NCBI RefSeq assembly: GCF_963855985.1
Contig: NC_087095.1
Span: 9,806,001-9,870,000 of the forward strand
Source: Ostrinia nubilalis
Lineage: Eukaryota > Arthropoda > Insecta > Lepidoptera > Crambidae
Length of the DNA: 64,000 bases
Reading direction: 5' to 3'
How positions within the stretch are numbered: position 1 is the stretch's first letter; each line of letters begins with the position of its first letter. A model generated the notes under the pieces. That model did no database searches, was not told the DNA's origin, and worked only from the letters and a program-made list of their open reading frames with translations. Made by a program: the position numbers and the translations under genes. Positions 31,587 through 42,800 of the stretch are shown here, in pieces.

Positions 31587-31932
31587 AAATTACAGAAAAT
31601 ATATCAATTTATTAAGAAATATGAGTATAAGTTATCCTTGAAATCCCTTAACCCTACGGTGGTCGCGCTCTAAAATATTACGTTAGTGGTCGCGCGGATT
31701 ACATGCGTAAGCCATTTTATGGAGTAAAAAAAGAAGACATCTCTTTATAAAACATGTTTCTTTATTTTTTATATTTATTGTTATGTATTAGTTAATGAAT
31801 AATCAAACAAACAAACGAGCAGTTCTTCTCAGTTTTTATAAATTAACCAAAACATAAAAAAACATCATTTACGTCAAGAAAATGTCAACTTTGGCAGTTT
31901 AAAAATTATTCAGTACTAATTGCACTTATTTA

Positions 31933-32095
31933 TTAATTATATTTTGAACAGGAGATACAGGCCATAATGGAATGATAAGGACAAATAAATTTGTTGCACG
32001 AATTACAGGTAATTTCAGTACTTTGATTTCGCTTTCTTCCGCAGTCAAAGTAGCGACCTAAAAATCTCCGCTGTGATGGTTCTGAGTTAGATGGC
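31933..32095 (-). pseudogene. piggyBac transposase C-terminal zinc-finger remnant
   Basis: The minus-strand frame reads from about 32095 through RYFDCGRKR, then CNSCNKFICPYHS and ACISCSKYN, to a TAA stop at 31933-31935. The C..C....C..H....C..C arrangement is the cysteine-rich domain that ends piggyBac-family transposases and binds the element's own terminal DNA. It is separated from the N-terminal remnant by a stop and by loss of the whole catalytic core. Confidence 0.85.
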
Positions 32096-32105
32096 TAATC
32101 ACTGG

Positions 32106-32237
32106 TCAGAGAAACTTGTTCTTTTGTGGAAGAATGTGCACTTCTTCATCAGAAACCGAAGAGTCACCAGAAGATACGCTTTCATTGTCAATTACTTCTA
32201 GCCATTCTGCAATTTGTGCTTTTTGTCTATTGTTCAT
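32106..32237 (-). pseudogene. piggyBac transposase N-terminal remnant
   Basis: ATG at 32237 opens a 43-codon frame beginning MNNRQKAQIAEWLEVIDN, followed by a serine/aspartate/glutamate-rich stretch (SSGDSSVSDEE) and TGA at 32106. An acidic, low-complexity N-terminus is usual for piggyBac transposases. The start ATG and the frame are intact, so only the internal deletion and the junction stop disable it. Confidence 0.75.
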
Positions 32238-32587
32238 GATTTTATTGAAAACACAAATGTAAATACATACCTATGCCGTAATTATTTATTATAAAGCAAT
32301 AATTTACACGAAAAATGCAAAAACAAACACATTAAGTAAAAAAGATAACTTAAAAAATACTTACGTAATTGGTCGCGCGGATTACACGGGTAGGCCATCG
32401 GCCTTTACGGGGCTCCTGCGACACATACACAAGAGACCTGGCGCTCACACGTCATTAAGTGTGATCTTCGACTATGCAACTTAAAGTACACGAAGTATCA
32501 AAACGATCGCGTTGATCGATTTCAAAATATTCGAGAATTTGCACGAGTGGATTACGGGTGTAATCCGCGCGACCACTGTAGGGTTAA

Positions 32588-33127
32588 GCTTAACGACGCC
32601 ATCCAGAAAATATACCTACTTACTTTTTATGGGGCCTATAAAGATGACATTATGAGTAATTCATGGATTTACCATAAGCATGGGGCGCTTTTGGTTTGAT
32701 TTTACTTTTGGTATTTGAAACACTGAACTTGGAAGACTTTTAATTTCAGGGGAATTTGACCCATTAAAAGAGAAAATGAATTATTTCAAACTAATAAAAA
32801 TATCAATTTGTTTCAATGTGAAAACCTTAAGCAATGCACGTGGGTCGGTAGTGGGCTAACTGCACAGCAGTCATCGCTAGTTGCCAAGTATAGAGTTTCT
32901 TCAGACAGGTTATTACGGGAAAGATAGAATGCACTTAGTACGAACTTCGTGGTCCCAGCGGATACATATTAGAAAAGTTTTATTGAATTAAAGCTTGGAT
33001 TTTCTTCTTATAGCACTCCTGAAAAATAGAGCTAATCCGATCTTAGGTAGGTAACATCATTTTTTAAATTATTTTGAGTTTCAAATGACACTCAATCGCT
33101 GTCACTTATAAGTTTTAAATTCGAATT
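32588..33127. other. Spacer, no feature recognised
   Basis: AT-rich sequence between the piggyBac copy and the Tc1-like element. Confidence 0.4.
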
Positions 33128-33128
33128 A

Positions 33129-34878
33129 CAGTCGTGGTCAACTAATTAGGGACAGATAGAATACTAAGCAATACTAAGTGTTCATATCCTATTATTGTGA
33201 GCTTCATTCAATATTACTGGCTGTTACTTTGTAAACATATTGACTATCAAGTACTCTATTTAACAGAATACAATAACAACAAAAAAACTTACTAACTTAG
33301 TAAAAAATCTTAATCAAATCACATGAATCGGTAATTATGGTACGGACGGTCTGGCCACCTAATTAGGGACGCTTAAGTTTTTCCTTCTAAATTAAAAAAA
33401 ATAAAAAGTAATAACTTTTATTCTGTTCATTTGTAATTTCGGCGTCAATTTGAAAAGCGATATTCTTATCTTGCGAGTTAAAAACTCATCAAATTATTAA
33501 AGGTGATGGGCTGAAAGAAAAGCAACAATGCGCTAAGTTATAATCAATCTTTATCAGTGTGGATGGTCATACCGGTAAATTGCAGATCATCTGAAATGTT
33601 CCAAAAACATGAATCTACGATGCAGTGGCTTGTTTCAAAATCATGAAACCACAGAAAGTATGCCTAGAAGGAAGAGGCCAATAAAAACAACCCCACAAGA
33701 TGATCGCAGAATGGTCACTCTCGCAAAGAGAGACCCCTTTAAGGGTTTCGTTCTGATCAAGAGCGAGATTTTTGGACCAGGACCGACTGCTGGAGTATCT
33801 GCGAGGACCGTCAGAAGGCGACTGGTGGAGGCAAAGCTTGTAGGAAGAGTTCCTCGAAAAGTTCCACTACTGAAGATGGAACACAAAGAAGCAAGATTGG
33901 CGTTTGCAAGAAAGTATGGACATTAGGCATTTGCTCAATGGATAAATGTGCTGTTTTCTGATGAGATCAAGATAAATCTTATTTCATCCGATGACAGACA
34001 ATACGTGCGACGACCTGTAAAGTCCGAAATGATACCAAAGTAAACGAAGAAGCAGGTGAAACATACAGGCGGCAATATAAAAATCTGGGGCTGTTTTTCT
34101 GGACATAGAGTGTAACCTATAAAAAGAAATGAAGTTAAACTTGAGCAATTCCAATACTTGAATAAATATTGGAGAAAACGATGCTATCATATGCTGAAGA
34201 AGTCTTACCAGTCTCATGAACATTTCAACACGATAACGACCCAAAACATACCGCGTACTCTGTTTAATCGTTCCTAGCGCAACAGTCAGTGACGGTACTA
34301 GATTGGCCCGAAAACAACTCAGACTTTAGCCCTATAGAGCTTATGGTATGAAACGAAGGAATAAGTTGCAGCTCAACGTACTGGCACTAAAAATCAGCAT
34401 TTCGTGGCATTTAATGGTGTTTGGAATAATATTTCTTTAGAAACCTGTAATGATTTGATTGCATCCATGCCGCGCCGATGTCAAATGGTTATAACCAACA
34501 AAACCAACCATATTGGTTATAAAAATACGTTTGATGATTTTGTTTTGTATTCTATATTTATTAATGAAAACTTTCTATGTAATAAACACTTAAATAATTT
34601 CCAATTTATTTACATTTACAGTGAAAGTGTTACGTGTCCCTAATTAGTTGTCCATCCCTAGGTCAATAAATGTGTAGGTGGCAATGATTTATTTATTTTA
34701 AAAATATTGATCGCAACTAGCTAGTTTCTTTTCTGGCCTTTAAATATTTAGAATACTAGCCAAATTACTTGTTATTAATAGGTACAAGCTACAATGCCTC
34801 ATGAAGATTTTTTTTTCGGACTGGAGAGACGATCTTGTGTTTTAGTCATGTAACGTCCCTAATTAGTTGACCACGACG
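33129..34878 (+). mobile_element. Tc1-like transposon with doubled terminal repeats (IR/DR type)
   Basis: The outer ends are CAGTCGTGGTCAACTAATTA (33129) and its complement ending CCACGACG (34878), flanked by TA (33127-33128, 34879-34880). A second copy of the CTAATTAGGGAC motif lies about 220 bp inside each end (near 33359 and 34640). This paired-repeat layout is the IR/DR structure known in Sleeping Beauty-type elements. The body holds a decayed transposase gene. The right tip lacks one base relative to the left. Confidence 0.88.
33505..34365 (+). pseudogene. Tc1-like transposase, decayed (DDE family)
   Basis: This cut-and-paste transposase once moved the surrounding element at TA sites. 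Readable parts, in shifted frames: a paired-like DNA-binding region with KRPIKTTPQDDR and SARTVRRRL; VLFSDEIK with the first catalytic aspartate (about 33955); GGNIKIWGCFS; QHDNDPKHTA with the second aspartate (about 34225); and SPIEL with the expected glutamate (about 34335). Several stops and frame changes break it. The longest open part is 33609-33926. The N-terminal helix-turn-helix is the most decayed section. Confidence 0.88.
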
Positions 34879-34880
34879 TA

Positions 34881-35128
34881 TGTAGGATTAAAACATTATT
34901 CATAAATGCAGAATTTGGTTATTGCTATTATAGGTCTAGCTTAACTCAGTCAGTGACTGTATGGAAGAGGCACGGAAGGGGTGACATTGACATAATATAA
35001 TATTATGACATGAGAGAGCATACATCTGAAGTCTAGGTGACGATTGACGTCTATGTCTTTCACGTCGTGACAAACACCCTCTCGTGCCGCTCCCATACTT
35101 CGGGCACTGACTCACGCGTGCAGCCCCC
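34881..35128. other. Short spacer, nothing recognised
   Basis: A 105-codon minus frame (34936-35253) crosses into the next MITE and has no recognisable motif; taken as chance. Confidence 0.35.
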
Positions 35129-35247
35129 CTAGACAAAACGCACTTTTTGATCGAATCGAAAATCGAATCCGTCAAAACTCTATACAAAAAAGGGGCTTTT
35201 CGACCACTTTTCGACTGGTTTGCGATTATAATTTGCACTTTGTCTAG
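35129..35247. mobile_element. MITE, about 119 bp
   Basis: CTAGACAAAACGCACTT at the left and its near-complement TGCACTTTGTCTAG at the right (ending 35247) mark inverted ends; the interior includes GATCGAATCGAAAATCGAA. TSD unresolved. Confidence 0.55.
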
Positions 35248-35261
35248 TCCCACTGATCGCC

Positions 35262-35328
35262 ATCGCCGGCGCGATCATATGCCAATGACAGGTTGCGCGA
35301 CCCTTGACGGATTGATCGCGCCGGCGAT
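35262..35328. repeat. GC-rich inverted repeat (16-bp stem)
   Basis: ATCGCCGGCGCGATCA at 35262-35277 is exactly complementary to 35313-35328, around a 35-base loop. It may be a core of a small element abutting the preceding MITE. Confidence 0.75.
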
Positions 35329-35344
35329 CTGCACGCGTTGGTGT

Positions 35345-36200
35345 TGTTAAAGCTTGAGTTAAGCGCTAGGTATATCTAATAAATGACAATAAACAGCCAG
35401 TCGCAATCCATTAATTCTACCGATTGTCTCGGCGTTTGCGACTGCACTGAGCAAGTTATCTCGTTAGAAGCTACTTACTTAGCTTCAAACTGAGCTCGGA
35501 TAATTATTGTGTACTAATTCAACAGCAGTGCTATTGAAACAAGATTAGGCAGCTTGCCTAAAGTGGTTGCAGTGGCTAGAAGCGCTATAATAAGTATTAT
35601 AATGCACAATGGCCAGTAAACATTGCCTATTTAAATAATTTAAACAATTTAAACGGTTATTTATTCAAATACCAAAAAGATATAGCTACTCTACCAATTT
35701 AACATAAAAACTTTAGAACAGTAACTTTAACTTTTTAAATGTACATTAGGTTATTTTAGACTTACTTTAATAGCACATTCCTATCTTACAGAATGATAAT
35801 ATGTATTATGCAAATAAATGTTAAATAAATAAATAGATAATATAATCTAAAATGCATTTTATTGAATCTAGCTGATCTTCTCTTTTGGTAGAGATACTTT
35901 AATTTCGTAATATTGGTAAAAAAATATTTACATCAAATAATCATTTTACAGTGTTACTTATGCTGAAATATACTTAATTGCTCATTATGATATTATTCAT
36001 TTACCTACATAATATTTGACGTAAATTTACTTTTAATTTAATAACTTCAATATCCTGTATTATGTTTGAAGCCGATTTGTTTGAGCGTCAAATGCCCTTC
36101 ACATTTAGTTTACAAAAGCAACAATGCGTAATACAGCCCACATCCAATCAATTACCTACTAAAGCCTGATATCAAAAACATTAATATTTTATGTATCACT
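35345..36200. other. AT-rich sequence, nothing recognised
   Basis: Only a short (TAAA)n tract near 35820-35837 stands out. Confidence 0.35.
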
Positions 36201-36203
36201 AGC

Positions 36204-36420
36204 TATTGCGCGCGGCTTCGCCTGCGTGAAATTTTGTCTCTCATAGAAATACGAAACCGCGCGTCCCTTTTTCAAAAATCGGGATAAAACTATCTTTTGT
36301 TCTTTCTCGGGACTCAATTAACTATCTCTAAACCTTTCATCAAAATCGTTTCAGTGGTTTAGGTGTGAAACAGACAGGCAGTACTTTCGCATTTATAATA
36401 TCCCTGCTGATTCATATCTA
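36204..36420 (-). repeat. RTE/SINE-type dispersed repeat
   Basis: The stretch begins GCGCGCGGCTTCGCCTGCGTG and ends near CTTTCGCATTTATAATAT. The same terminal words appear at 51205-51400 and, inverted, at 41730-42105. It is a typical short interspersed lepidopteran repeat sharing its end with RTE LINEs. Confidence 0.55.
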
Positions 36421-37316
36421 TTCTGTAAGGTTTTTCTTTTGTGGTAGTAAAAATGATCACGCATAAGTATTTGTTTGGTATTAGGGAATTATTCAGACTT
36501 AATAGCACTTCGCTAATAGAAATACAGATTTACTTACCATTCATATTTCTCATAATGTAGTAAGTATTTCTTTTTTTGATAGCTACATTGGTGGGTGATA
36601 CGTTAATCGGATTACTAACGACTTTTTCACGATAAAGTCATATGAGTTCAGAATCCTTTATTAAGCACTATTAGTAATAATAGAGAAAAAAAGAGGAGAA
36701 GAAATTAGAAGTAAGTAAAGATATATTCGGTTCTTGTAACTTATGTGGGTAAATCCCACAGGAACAAATGATTCTGTTAAGCACGAACATGTAGGTTGAG
36801 TAAATGTGGTTAAGTTTTACTTCTCTTGGGGAAAGTAGATGAATAATTAAGTATGTTACACTTCATTATGATTATATGCTGCTCTACATCTACATATACC
36901 TTGCTGTGTAACCAAACTTTGTAGGTAACTTATTAGTATTCCATAATGCCTTAAGAACATTAACATTCTGGTGTAAACCATAAGTAACTGTTTCAAACCA
37001 TTGTGATCTCCACTTAACAGACTGTTCTTGTTATTACCAGTTATACACATTTCATAAAATATACTTTTGTAAAAGAAAATAAAATATATAATGTTACATT
37101 GCTGATTTACTTAAAGGACATTGTCAGAAACCGCCTAAAAACCGCCCAAAAACATTAACCCATCATAATTATTTTCTATTTTTTTTAATACATTAAGCAC
37201 CCTTTCATTCTAATGGACACTTAAGCATTGAAAAATTAAATAAATAAGTCTTTCAACGTTTATTCTATAATACTATTACAACTTCCGGACGTTTTGGTGC
37301 GTGGCATGGTCTAAAA
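36421..37316. other. AT-rich sequence, nothing recognised
   Basis: No element ends or coding blocks seen. Confidence 0.35.
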
Positions 37317-37440
37317 CCTATCAAGTTCCATAATTTTTGCCGATAAAATCTGTACGAGGCATTACCGTACTTTATTGCTGGGAGTCCATGTATAGTGATG
37401 TTCCTGCGGCCATCATAGACAATAAAATATCGATTTTGAA
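37317..37440 (+). repeat. Dispersed repeat, copy 1
   Basis: About 120 bp from CTATCAAGTTCCATAATT through GATGTTCCTGCGG to GACAATAAA. An inverted, diverged copy lies at 62385-62497. No coding content. Confidence 0.6.
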
Positions 37441-37713
37441 AATAAAATAAATCGATTAAACTGCTTTGAAGACTAGATTTGCGTTAAAAGCTAAAAAGAT
37501 ATTGACACTATTACAAGAAGTAATAATACAAGATCTAAAGTATCCAACTGGTCGAAGGTCGTAAATAAAATAAAAATAATTAGGACCATAAACTGATATT
37601 CATGGTATCATAACTGTAAAAGTGTCAGAATCCGATGTTGAATCCAATGCCAGTTGAAGTGTGAGAAACATATATCAACCTAGTATAGTTGCCAGTCTCT
37701 CATAATCTATGCC

Positions 37714-37894
37714 AATGAGGGTTTTCGCGATTGAAAAATCCGCCAGATGGCAATACGTAGACGTGAGGTCCAAATGCTGCATGATTGGTTATTTTTGACA
37801 TGACATTGACAGATATCCACCAATCATGCAGCATTTGGACCTCGCGTCTACGTATTGCCATCTCGCGGATTTTTCAATCGCGAAAACCCTCATT
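37714..37894. mobile_element. Palindromic MITE, 181 bp
   Basis: Arms of about 75 bp pair almost perfectly: AATGAGGGTTTTCGCGATTG on the left and its complement ending at 37894. The loop is about 30 bp. TSD unclear; partial symmetry (CTATG/CATAG) continues outside the arms. Confidence 0.75.
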
Positions 37895-37913
37895 CATAGC
37901 ACATGTATAATAA

Positions 37914-38967
37914 CCCTTTCAGCACGAGAGAAAAATTTGACGATTTCTAAAAAATCGCGTTAGTTTCTGGGGTCTTTAGGATCTTAGTAAATAGAGAAAA
38001 ATAGCGAAAAAATTTAGGGGGTGACTTTAACCCCCCTAAACCCCCCCGCACGATCGTATCAATCCGTCATGAACCTATGAATAGCTATTTCATTACAATT
38101 ACAATTTAAACTAATTAAAAAAAGACATTTTAGATATAAGGAGCTTTATTATTCTTCATAAAGTCATGATTTCGTAATTAGATACTAATTTCTGCAAAAA
38201 AAATCAAAAATAGCTCATGGCCCTAACCTAGAACTCTGTCAAAACCTGAATTTTGGGGGTAGAAGCATCTTAAAATTGAACATGAGCTTTCGTTTTTATT
38301 AATAACTTATTTCTTTTGAATCCCAGATGTCGAGGCTATTATTCAATAACACATGGGGTTAGATATTTTCATAAAAGGGATCATTTTGGTTCATCTATTG
38401 GTACTAGAATCCTGGTATCCTCTCGATATTTTCACTTGTGGCTGTATTTTCTACAGCGGATTTGTACTATTTGGTGGTTATGTGTCTCGGAGACATTCTT
38501 GAGTTTATTCTAGAGTAAATCTGATGTTCAGGCCTTTAAAAGATTCGAAAGGTTTCCATTACTTACATTACCAAAAATTCAAACATCGTCCCGACATGCA
38601 CGCTCGTGCTGTAGAACTTTAGGAGTACCTGGTACTCGGTTTCATCTAACTTTTTATAAAATTAAAGCGAATTATATTTTTTAAGGATATAATTTAAATT
38701 AATACGCACAAAATTCATTGAAATCCACAAAAGAAGTAATTTAAATAAATTAATACTTTTCACGCCTCCCGTAGTCAGGTACACGTCCATCTTTGTCACT
38801 TAACACAGCACCGACTGAACGCCATTGAAAGTTTTTGTATGAAAAATAGCAAATATATCGAACCGTACGATCGATCGGAAGCGTCTTGGCGTGGTAAAAT
38901 TGATTTACCAATTCACTAGATTTTTTCAAAGTCGAACGCACTTTCGTATTATTCTGTGCTGAAAGGG
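37914..38967. mobile_element. piggyBac-like MITE, 1.05 kb, ATAA flanks
   Basis: CCCTTTCAGCACGAGA at the left is matched by an inverted CCCTTTCAGCACAGA at the right. ATAA flanks both sides (37910-37913, 38968-38971). A CCC start with 4-bp flanks fits piggyBac-like elements, though the canonical target is TTAA. No transposase frame seen. Runs of C near 38030-38050 (CCCCCCTAAACCCCCCC) are unusual in this AT-rich setting. Confidence 0.55.
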
Positions 38968-39219
38968 ATAATAGACCAAATGAACTTTTATAGATTGTGA
39001 AAGAGAAGATAAAGATTTTATTATTTTATTAAAATCTTGCCACGAGGTAGTTTTTCAGTAATACGGTGCTTTTTTGCATAATCGCAAGACTTCGTTCCGG
39101 TGTCGACCGAATGTTATCACGATGTATGTGGCCCAGGGGTTACTGTAGCCGCTAAGGTTTGAAACTTCTTGCTTAAAATATTGTAGTCTTTGGCATAGAC
39201 TACGACGGTAGTCATGGAG

Positions 39220-39445
39220 ATAGGAGTTTGTTATCTCGTGTCAGATGTAAATGGTGAAAAGAAAACTCATGATTCGTGTTATTTTTATGCAATATGTAGG
39301 TATTTTATAAAAGTGGAACCCCGAGTGATCTCCAAAACCCATTCTATTATTATATACGATTCGGCTTCGATATCTATAATACAATAGGAGTTTATTTCAT
39401 GTGTCAGATGACAAGGGTGGAAACAACCTACGATTCATGCATTGA
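39220..39445. repeat. Degenerate direct duplication
   Basis: A block beginning AGGAGTTT, running through CGTGTCAGATG to GATTCGTG (about 39227-39281), recurs in altered form at about 39387-39440. The intervening ATAAAAGTGGAACCCCGAGT segment is shared with 62607-62700. Confidence 0.5.
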
Positions 39446-39463
39446 GTTATAATGTACTACGTA

Positions 39464-40151
39464 CTATAGTCTTTTTCACCTAAGATGATCCGTATGACGT
39501 TTCGAGTTTGAAAGATTTAGAGATGTCACATAACTAAACCATAGCGATTTATCTATCGATTTTTTTCGAAGAGTTAGTAAAACCTACTTTTAGAGAAATA
39601 TTTTGTATAGGTGTTATTTAACAAAAACATGTTTTTTTAATTACAAATTAATTATTGTAACAATTTTTTATTGATAATATTCAAATTTCATGGTTCGTGT
39701 TCAAAAAAAAGATTCCTTAAAAGTACTGGTTCTATTTATTTAAATTAAAAACTATTAATTTATTTTCAATGCGTTTATTTAAGTCAATAAATCGAAAAAT
39801 ATAGTTGATTTTTGTGATGTTTTTAATAACTAAGTATTCACTGCAATCGATTAATGAACCGCGGAAATAATCGATTTTATTATACAAGAAATACCCCAGC
39901 ACTAAATCTATTCCGTTTCACACATTGCGTACATTAAATAAAAACTATTTTTACATCGTATTTAATTAAATTAAAATATAATCAATAGACTCAGATTTTA
40001 CTATATATTTCAAGACAAGTAGTTAATTTTTTTTTATTATGTTGCTAATAAAATACAAATATTTTTTCAAAAATATTCTGCATATGTAGTATGCGTAATA
40101 TGGATAACCTTGAAGTGTCATACGGATCATCTTACGTGAAAAAGACTATAG
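39464..40151. mobile_element. Inverted-repeat element, about 690 bp
   Basis: The ends CTATAGTCTTTTTCAC plus TAAGATGATCCGTATGAC are mirrored at 40118-40151 with one difference. Reading TA as the duplicated target gives a Tc1/mariner-type MITE. The interior is AT-rich and non-coding. Confidence 0.65.
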
Positions 40152-40840
40152 AGAAGACATGTCAACTAGACTGTTTCTGGCACGCAAACAGGTCCATGGA
40201 CCGAAATTTAATTAGTATGTGCTCAGCGGTTGCTGTGACAACACGCTTGAGTGCAGTTTTGATTTTTGAAATATGCCATCATATAGACGAAAATACTGTT
40301 CAAATAACTCCAGATACATATTAAGAGCGTTTACGCCGTTTGGCGCAAAAACAGTACTTTTTCAACTCGTTACAATCATTAACCAGTAATATTACAAATA
40401 TGTTATAGGCATAAATAGTTAGGCAATTTCGTCGTCTAAATAGTTAATTGAGAAAATATTGCGATTAGTTTAGTATTTAAGAATTATATCAAGATAAGTC
40501 CACACAGGTTTTGTAAATTTCCACTTTAGCGTCAGTTTACAAGCTGAAATTTTTATAAAAATACTGTGAAAACGATTTAACAAACATTTATATCCTATAG
40601 CATAGATCCTTGGGCAAATAGTTATCTGAGAAAATTTTTAGATTTAAGCATTTTACAATAAGAAATCACAAATTAAAAGAACGTGAAATACCCAAAAATC
40701 AAAGTGATTTTTTCACCAATATTCTTCCTTTATTCAACACAAAAATAGCTTAATATAATAGAAGAATATCTTATCTAAAATATTTACTTTGAAATTTAAA
40801 ATAATTCATTGTAATTTTTTTTCTATGAGTATTTGAAAAG
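40152..40840. other. AT-rich sequence upstream of predicted promoter
   Basis: No coding block or element ends recognised. Confidence 0.35.
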
Positions 40841-40843
40841 TAC

Positions 40844-40907
40844 TATAAAACGCCGCGCACGAATCGTTCAAATTCAGTCCGCCTCGAGGCGTTCCAGAGT
40901 GAGGTCA
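40844..40907 (+). promoter_or_regulatory. Predicted TATA-Inr-DPE core promoter
   Basis: TATAAAA at 40844-40850, TCAGT initiator at 40874-40878 and GGTCA at 40903-40907. With +1 at the A of TCAGT (40876), the TATA box starts at -32 and GGTCA falls at +28 to +32, matching the DPE consensus RGWYV. A GC-rich stretch (CGCCGCGCACG) lies between TATA and Inr. The spacing matches the arthropod rule exactly. Confidence 0.6.
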
Positions 40908-40959
40908 CGTCGCTCGGTGCTCTGCTGACATGTGTCACGCGTACGTTGATCTTTGACAG
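40876..40959 (+). other. Possible non-coding first exon
   Basis: From the predicted start site the sequence stays GC-rich for 84 bp, then reaches a donor-like CAG followed by GTAGCT. Only a tiny frame starting with ATG is inside, so it would be mostly 5'UTR. Which gene it belongs to is unknown; no downstream exon was found. Confidence 0.3.
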
Positions 40960-41229
40960 GTAGCTGGACTTTTATAGTGTATCCGCAAAATCTTGGTGGT
41001 AGATTTTGCGATCACGTGGTAATTAAAATATTTTATTGTTATTTTTCATTACAGTCTATTTTTACAACAAATTCTATTTCAGACGTAATGAAAAATAAAA
41101 TTAAGTTATTTTTAGCGACGAAACGAAAACGAATGACGAAAATTTGGAACAGCAAGTTGTGTATGTATACTAATATTATAAAGAGGAATAATACTAATAA
41201 TTTATTTGCCATAAATAGGTGGTTACAGA

Positions 41230-41695
41230 ATAGTTAATAGGAATGCTCTGCCAGCAGGGTCCCACCTAGTTGTAGGGGGAACATACACAACATATTACAG
41301 TCGGAAAATCTTTGCGGTAGGTACCTCGGATTGTAGTTAGTTGGACAGTGGTCATTTGACGGCCACTTGAATCGTCTCACCCCTAAGCTTTTGGCTACCG
41401 CCGGCGCACTAAGCCGGTTGATGCCTAATCTCGGAGGCCCGGCCGCACTGAGTCGCTGACTATACTTTTGCTTCGCGCGTTGGTCCTATATGGGGCTCGA
41501 GTATGGCACAGTGCTGTGTTGTCGTGAAGCATCCTACTGTTGAAAAAAGCGCAACGCATGATATCACTGACGCACAGGCTGAGGTAATTCGTGGATACCG
41601 CATAGTATCCGCAGTCCGTCTATTCCCGGTTGTGGACACTGACTATGTCCCTACTGAGGATAAATGGGAAAAAAATTATTGTCATTAGTGGCGAC
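41230..41695. other. GC-richer stretch, unidentified
   Basis: The base composition differs from its neighbours and includes a 61-codon + frame (41503-41688) without a recognised motif. It may be a retroelement fragment. Confidence 0.3.
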
Positions 41696-41729
41696 GTATA
41701 ACAATCCTACTAATCCTAATTCCTACTAT

Positions 41730-42105
41730 AATATTATAAATGCGAAAGTTTCGATGTCTGGATGTCTGGATGTTTGTTATTCTTTCACTCAAAAACTACT
41801 GAACGGATTTCGTTGAAACTTTACTGTATTATTGGTTATAACCCAGATTACCATATAGGCTATAATTTATGACGATATGTGACAAATAAATTTCAATAAA
41901 TAAATAAGACGTGTCTAAAAAGCGCAATCTATCGTCATTGGTTAAAATCTACAGCGCTGGACAAACTACTGTTTTTGACGTTCGTAAATATTCATGCGGG
42001 GGAAGCCGTGAAACGCCATCTATCAACATGATCAAACAACAGATTTTACGAACTAAGGAGTAAAACGAGGTCCACGCGTACGAAGTCGCGGGCGGCCGCT
42101 AGTTC
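41730..42105 (+). repeat. RTE/SINE-type dispersed repeat
   Basis: It begins ATATTATAAATGCGAAAGTTT, passes through the CAAAAACTACTGAACGGATTT and TATAGGCTATAATTTATGACG blocks, and ends with GAAGTCGCGGGCGG. Both blocks recur inverted at 51205-51400. A partial internal duplication GATGTCTGGATGTCTGGATG lies near 41754. Confidence 0.65.
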
Positions 42106-42250
42106 AAAATAAAATTAATAATATTTGTATTCATCTGGTCTTACTTGACTTTTACTTTACGTATGTCATGCACGATGACATTTGCGTCAATATTTGTGTA
42201 CGTCCCCACTAGGCATAATTGGGATGTAATTTTCTAATTTGTCATAAGTT

Positions 42251-42800
42251 GTGAGAAAGCCTGTAGCTACAACTGGGAAAGTATGTGTCGCCACTGGTGA
42301 CAATCGATATTATTTATGCCATTTATCCTCAGTGGCGACAAAGCTAGTGTCGACAACCGAGAATAGACGCCAGTTGCGAGGTGACCATAGGTCCCAAGGG
42401 GAAATGTACGTGTACGTGCACCACGAGAGGTGGAAACCAAAAGGTAGAGGCTTGAGGATCTAGGCCCTAGAGTGCTGAAGGGTACGCCTGGCCGTCAGCC
42501 AAATTTTACGTCGCACCATAGAGGCAGTTCTGCCTGTATTAGAGGAGTGGGTGCGACGGCATGATCGCCTCACACATAGGGTGACCCAGGTTCTACCGGC
42601 CCATGGGTGCTTCGGGCCATTCTTCCACCATATAGGCCGAGAGCCTGTAGCTGGTTGTCAGTTAACACTGCAGTCTTGGCACGTGAGTCACCGCAGCAGA
42701 CTGACACGCTCCAACAGTGCCCAGCCTAAGCGAACGAGCGGCGGTTGGAAATGACCTCTCCCTACCAATCGGGAAGAGGCGTGAGATAGATAGATAAATT
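42251..42800 (+). mobile_element. R1-clade LINE 3' fragment, probable
   Basis: One + frame (42551-42754) contains VTQVLPAHGCFGPFF and HHIGREPVAGC, like the LTQ.L.GHGCF...IGREP segment near the C-terminus of R1-type reverse transcriptases. The sequence ends GGAAGAGGCGTGAGATAG with a short (ATAG)n tail at about 42785-42797. No RT catalytic motif remains and the frame is broken upstream. R1 assignment is from motif memory. Confidence 0.5.

Larger units (their letters stand above)
31652..32583. mobile_element. Internally deleted piggyBac element, 932 bp
   Basis: The ends read CCCTACGGTGGTCGCGC and, inverted, CCCTACAGTGGTCGCGC. TTAA flanks both sides (31648-31651, 32584-32587), the piggyBac target. 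Internal copies of GGTCGCGCGGATTACA occur at about 31688 and 32371. Two remnants of a minus-strand transposase gene are inside: an N-terminal exon-like frame and a C-terminal cysteine-rich domain. The central catalytic region is missing. Confidence 0.88.

Noticed and set aside
34936..35253. 105-codon minus frame
   Set aside because: Crosses a MITE boundary and shows no family signature.
41503..41688. 61-codon + frame in a GC-richer patch
   Set aside because: Too short and without motifs; perhaps a retroelement scrap but not supportable as a gene.
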